NCBI GenBank assembly: GCA_905193995.1
Contig: CAJJQT010000099.1
Span: forward strand, 1-7,096
DNA: 7,096 nt
From: an uncultured Porphyromonadaceae bacterium
Lineage (GTDB): Bacteria; Bacteroidota; Bacteroidia; Bacteroidales; Muribaculaceae
Direction: 5' to 3'
Below the pieces are notes generated by a model, which saw only the letters and a list, made by a program, of their open reading frames with translations, was not told the DNA's origin and ran no database searches. Shown piece after piece: positions 5,904-7,096 of this stretch. A program made the position numbers and the translations under genes. Within the stretch, counting starts at the first letter, position 1. The number at the start of each line of letters is the position of its first letter.

Positions 5904-6467
5904 TCAGCTCAGGAGCTCGTCGTCTTCGTCCTCGAAGTCGTCGTCCCAGTCAGAGTCAGTCACGACGCCGCCAGACAGAGGCTCGCCGTCGCTGAGCTTC
6001 ATAATGCCGTTCAGGCCGGCAGAAATACCCTTATTGCCGTTCGTATCGTAGACATAGAAGTTGACGATCGCGCGGCCGTAGCAGCCGGAATAGAGCTCGC
6101 TCGCCTCGGTGATCGGGGTCTTATCGGCGTAGACGATAACAGGCTTGTTGTTGGAGCTGCAGGTCATAACGTAGTGACCCTTGCACTCGGGGCCGAACTC
6201 GCCGCCGTTCGGGCGCTCACCGTCGCCGTCATGCAAAGTGGTTTTCAGAGTGGAAGGCAGCTTCTTGCCAGAGTGCTTCTGCAGATAAGCAGTCTTCGCA
6301 GCCTCGATCGCGGCCTTGATCTTCGCGATCGTGTTCTTGTCGGTCTTCGGAATCAGCAGGGTCACGCTGTACTTCGGCTGAGCGCCTTCCTGAGCGGCGC
6401 GAGGGGTAAAGGCGTTGACGTAGGAAAAACGAACGCGACCGGTAGTGATCTGAGTAGCAGTAGCCAT
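5904..6467 (-). CDS. Phage single-stranded DNA-binding protein, DUF2815 family
   Basis: This is a 187-residue protein of the DUF2815 family, the OB-fold ssDNA-binding proteins of Firmicutes phages. Recognisable blocks are TTGRVRFSYVNAF (8-20), PKYSVTLLIPKTDKNTIAKIKAAIEAA (31-57) and LHDGDGERP (78-86). ELYSGCYGRAIVNFYVY is at 124-140, and NGNKGISAGLNGIMKLSDGEPLSGG at 143-167. The tail WDDDFEDEDDELLS (174-187) is strongly acidic, as in bacterial SSB and T7 gp2.5, where such a tail recruits partner proteins. The likely role is to coat single strands during phage replication and recombination, together with the polymerase two genes downstream. The ATG at 6467 has AAAAGGAGA ahead of it. The gap to the 3D-domain gene is only 15 bases and holds this ribosome binding site. 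The family assignment is strong; DNA binding is inferred from the family. Confidence 0.92.
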   Translation of the reverse strand: MATATQITTGRVRFSYVNAFTPRAAQEGAQPKYSVTLLIPKTDKNTIAKIKAAIEAAKTAYLQKHSGKKLPSTLKTTLHDGDGERPNGGEFGPECKGHYVMTCSSNNKPVIVYADKTPITEASELYSGCYGRAIVNFYVYDTNGNKGISAGLNGIMKLSDGEPLSGGVVTDSDWDDDFEDEDDELLS

Positions 6468-6482
6468 TGTAAAAATCTCCTT

Positions 6483-7031
6483 TTAATTTTTAATAATGTA
6501 GACGTCAGCATATTGAACGCCGAAATTTAATGCTTCCTGGTGGGTATCGAAGTAAATGTCAATGCGGTTCCCCTTGATGGCGCTGCCCGTGTCTTCGGCA
6601 ACGTATGTATGCCCGTCGATCACGATCTCAGAGCCAAGAGGGATAACAGAGGAGTCGACTGCAATCGTTCGGCCGGCTTCGACGACCGCGCCAGATGCGG
6701 TAACGCCGTAACCAAAGTCGCCAGGGTCTTTCCCGCAGCATTTGCGGCAAGCGCAATACGCAGTCAGACGGAACTCGCCAAGCTCTTCGAGAACGGGCTC
6801 AGTCTCTTCGGGCTCAATCTCGATAATAGGCTCGGGCATGGTCTCAGGCGTCGCATACGACGTGGGCTCAAGCTCTAAGGTCGGAGCCGCAGTTTCTTCA
6901 ACGGCTTTTGCCTTCGGCAGGAAAATCGCCATAAGAATGATCGTGCAGACGAGCACCAGAATGATAGCCCACTGAATACGAATCAAGCGTGCCTGCTGAT
7001 ACAGGAGTCGCCGGCTTTTCGCTTGCATCAT
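6483..7031 (-). CDS. Membrane-anchored 3D-domain protein (putative cell-wall-acting)
   Basis: This 182-residue protein has a short basic N-terminus and one transmembrane helix (about 21-39). A Glu/Pro/Thr-rich linker follows (about 44-85), then a 3D domain (about 86-180). The three aspartates that name the domain are Asp126 (RTIAVDSSVIPLG), Asp147 (VAEDTG) and Asp158 (NRIDIYF). A cysteine cluster, YCACRKCCGK (92-101), and GVTASG (109-114) precede them as in other members. 3D domains are related to the double-psi beta-barrel of MltA and are found mostly in Firmicutes, often with cell-wall lytic activity. The topology places the domain outside the membrane. The ATG at 7031 is preferred over the one at 7028 because GGAGG lies eight bases upstream. 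The gene stands directly before the SSB gene, so it is co-transcribed with replication genes, an odd place for a wall enzyme. Confidence 0.88.
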   Translation of the reverse strand: MMQAKSRRLLYQQARLIRIQWAIILVLVCTIILMAIFLPKAKAVEETAAPTLELEPTSYATPETMPEPIIEIEPEETEPVLEELGEFRLTAYCACRKCCGKDPGDFGYGVTASGAVVEAGRTIAVDSSVIPLGSEIVIDGHTYVAEDTGSAIKGNRIDIYFDTHQEALNFGVQYADVYIIKN

Positions 7032-7046
7032 TATCGTTTCCTCCTC

Positions 7047-7096
7047 TTACTCGTCAAAGGCTTTGAGGACCTGGTCTTCAAAGCGATACGCGGGCC
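7047..7096 (-). CDS. C-terminal end of an upstream phage gene (partial)
   Basis: On the minus strand an open frame enters from the right edge and reads PAYRFEDQVLKAFDE before a TAA at 7049-7047. The stop is followed at once by GAGGAGG, the ribosome binding site of the 3D-domain gene, so the two genes lie 15 bases apart in the same operon. Fifteen residues are too few to identify the protein. The frame is chosen because of the stop placement and the uniform tight spacing in this operon. Confidence 0.5.
   Translation of the reverse strand, partial: PAYRFEDQVLKAFDE

Noticed and set aside
5826..6530. A 234-residue plus-strand frame across the SSB and HNH genes
   Set aside because: It is antisense to two recognised genes and its composition is that of a shadow frame.
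1..7096. A new defence system, CRISPR array or toxin-antitoxin locus
   Set aside because: No spaced repeats, paired small genes, nuclease-helicase sets or other defence signatures were found. The genes fit a phage replication module and ordinary cellular functions.

Overview
The window joins two stretches of different origin. Bases 1 to about 2860 are GC-rich cellular DNA (41 G+C in the sampled line 2281-2340). They hold a divergent pair: a four-helix membrane protein on the minus strand, and on the plus strand a UDP-glucuronate 4-epimerase-type enzyme coupled by an ATGA overlap to a peptidase U32 family gene. From general familiarity with such proteins, this side looks like a delta-proteobacterium of the Desulfovibrio kind. 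That is an inference and was not tested by a search.

From about 2870 to the right end, every gene is on the minus strand and belongs to a tightly packed phage replication module of moderate GC (33 G+C in the sampled line 4441-4500). In transcription order, right to left, it holds: the last codons of an unidentified gene, a membrane-anchored 3D-domain protein, a DUF2815-type phage ssDNA-binding protein, a small NUMOD4/HNH endonuclease, a family A DNA polymerase with a DEDDy 3'-5' exonuclease, an unknown 193-residue protein, and a conserved small phage protein cut off at the junction. Most genes have strong AGGAGG-like ribosome binding sites and gaps of less than 25 bases, or overlaps. The gene families, the 3D domain and the ribosome binding sites point to a phage or prophage of Firmicutes (Clostridia).

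The two parts meet inside two genes at once. The plus-strand U32 gene and the minus-strand phage gene are both truncated at about 2857-2871. No integrase, tRNA, attachment-site duplication or insertion sequence is visible there. This fits an illegitimate recombination scar in a decayed prophage, or a chimeric assembly or clone. The sequence alone cannot separate these, but the double truncation argues against normal site-specific prophage integration.

I found no CRISPR array, tRNA, rRNA, transposase, toxin-antitoxin pair or recognisable defence system. The most interesting points are the junction, the HNH gene wedged between the SSB and polymerase genes with a nine-base homopolymer at its 3' end, the 3D-domain protein inside a replication operon, and a marked excess of CGATCG confined to the phage side.
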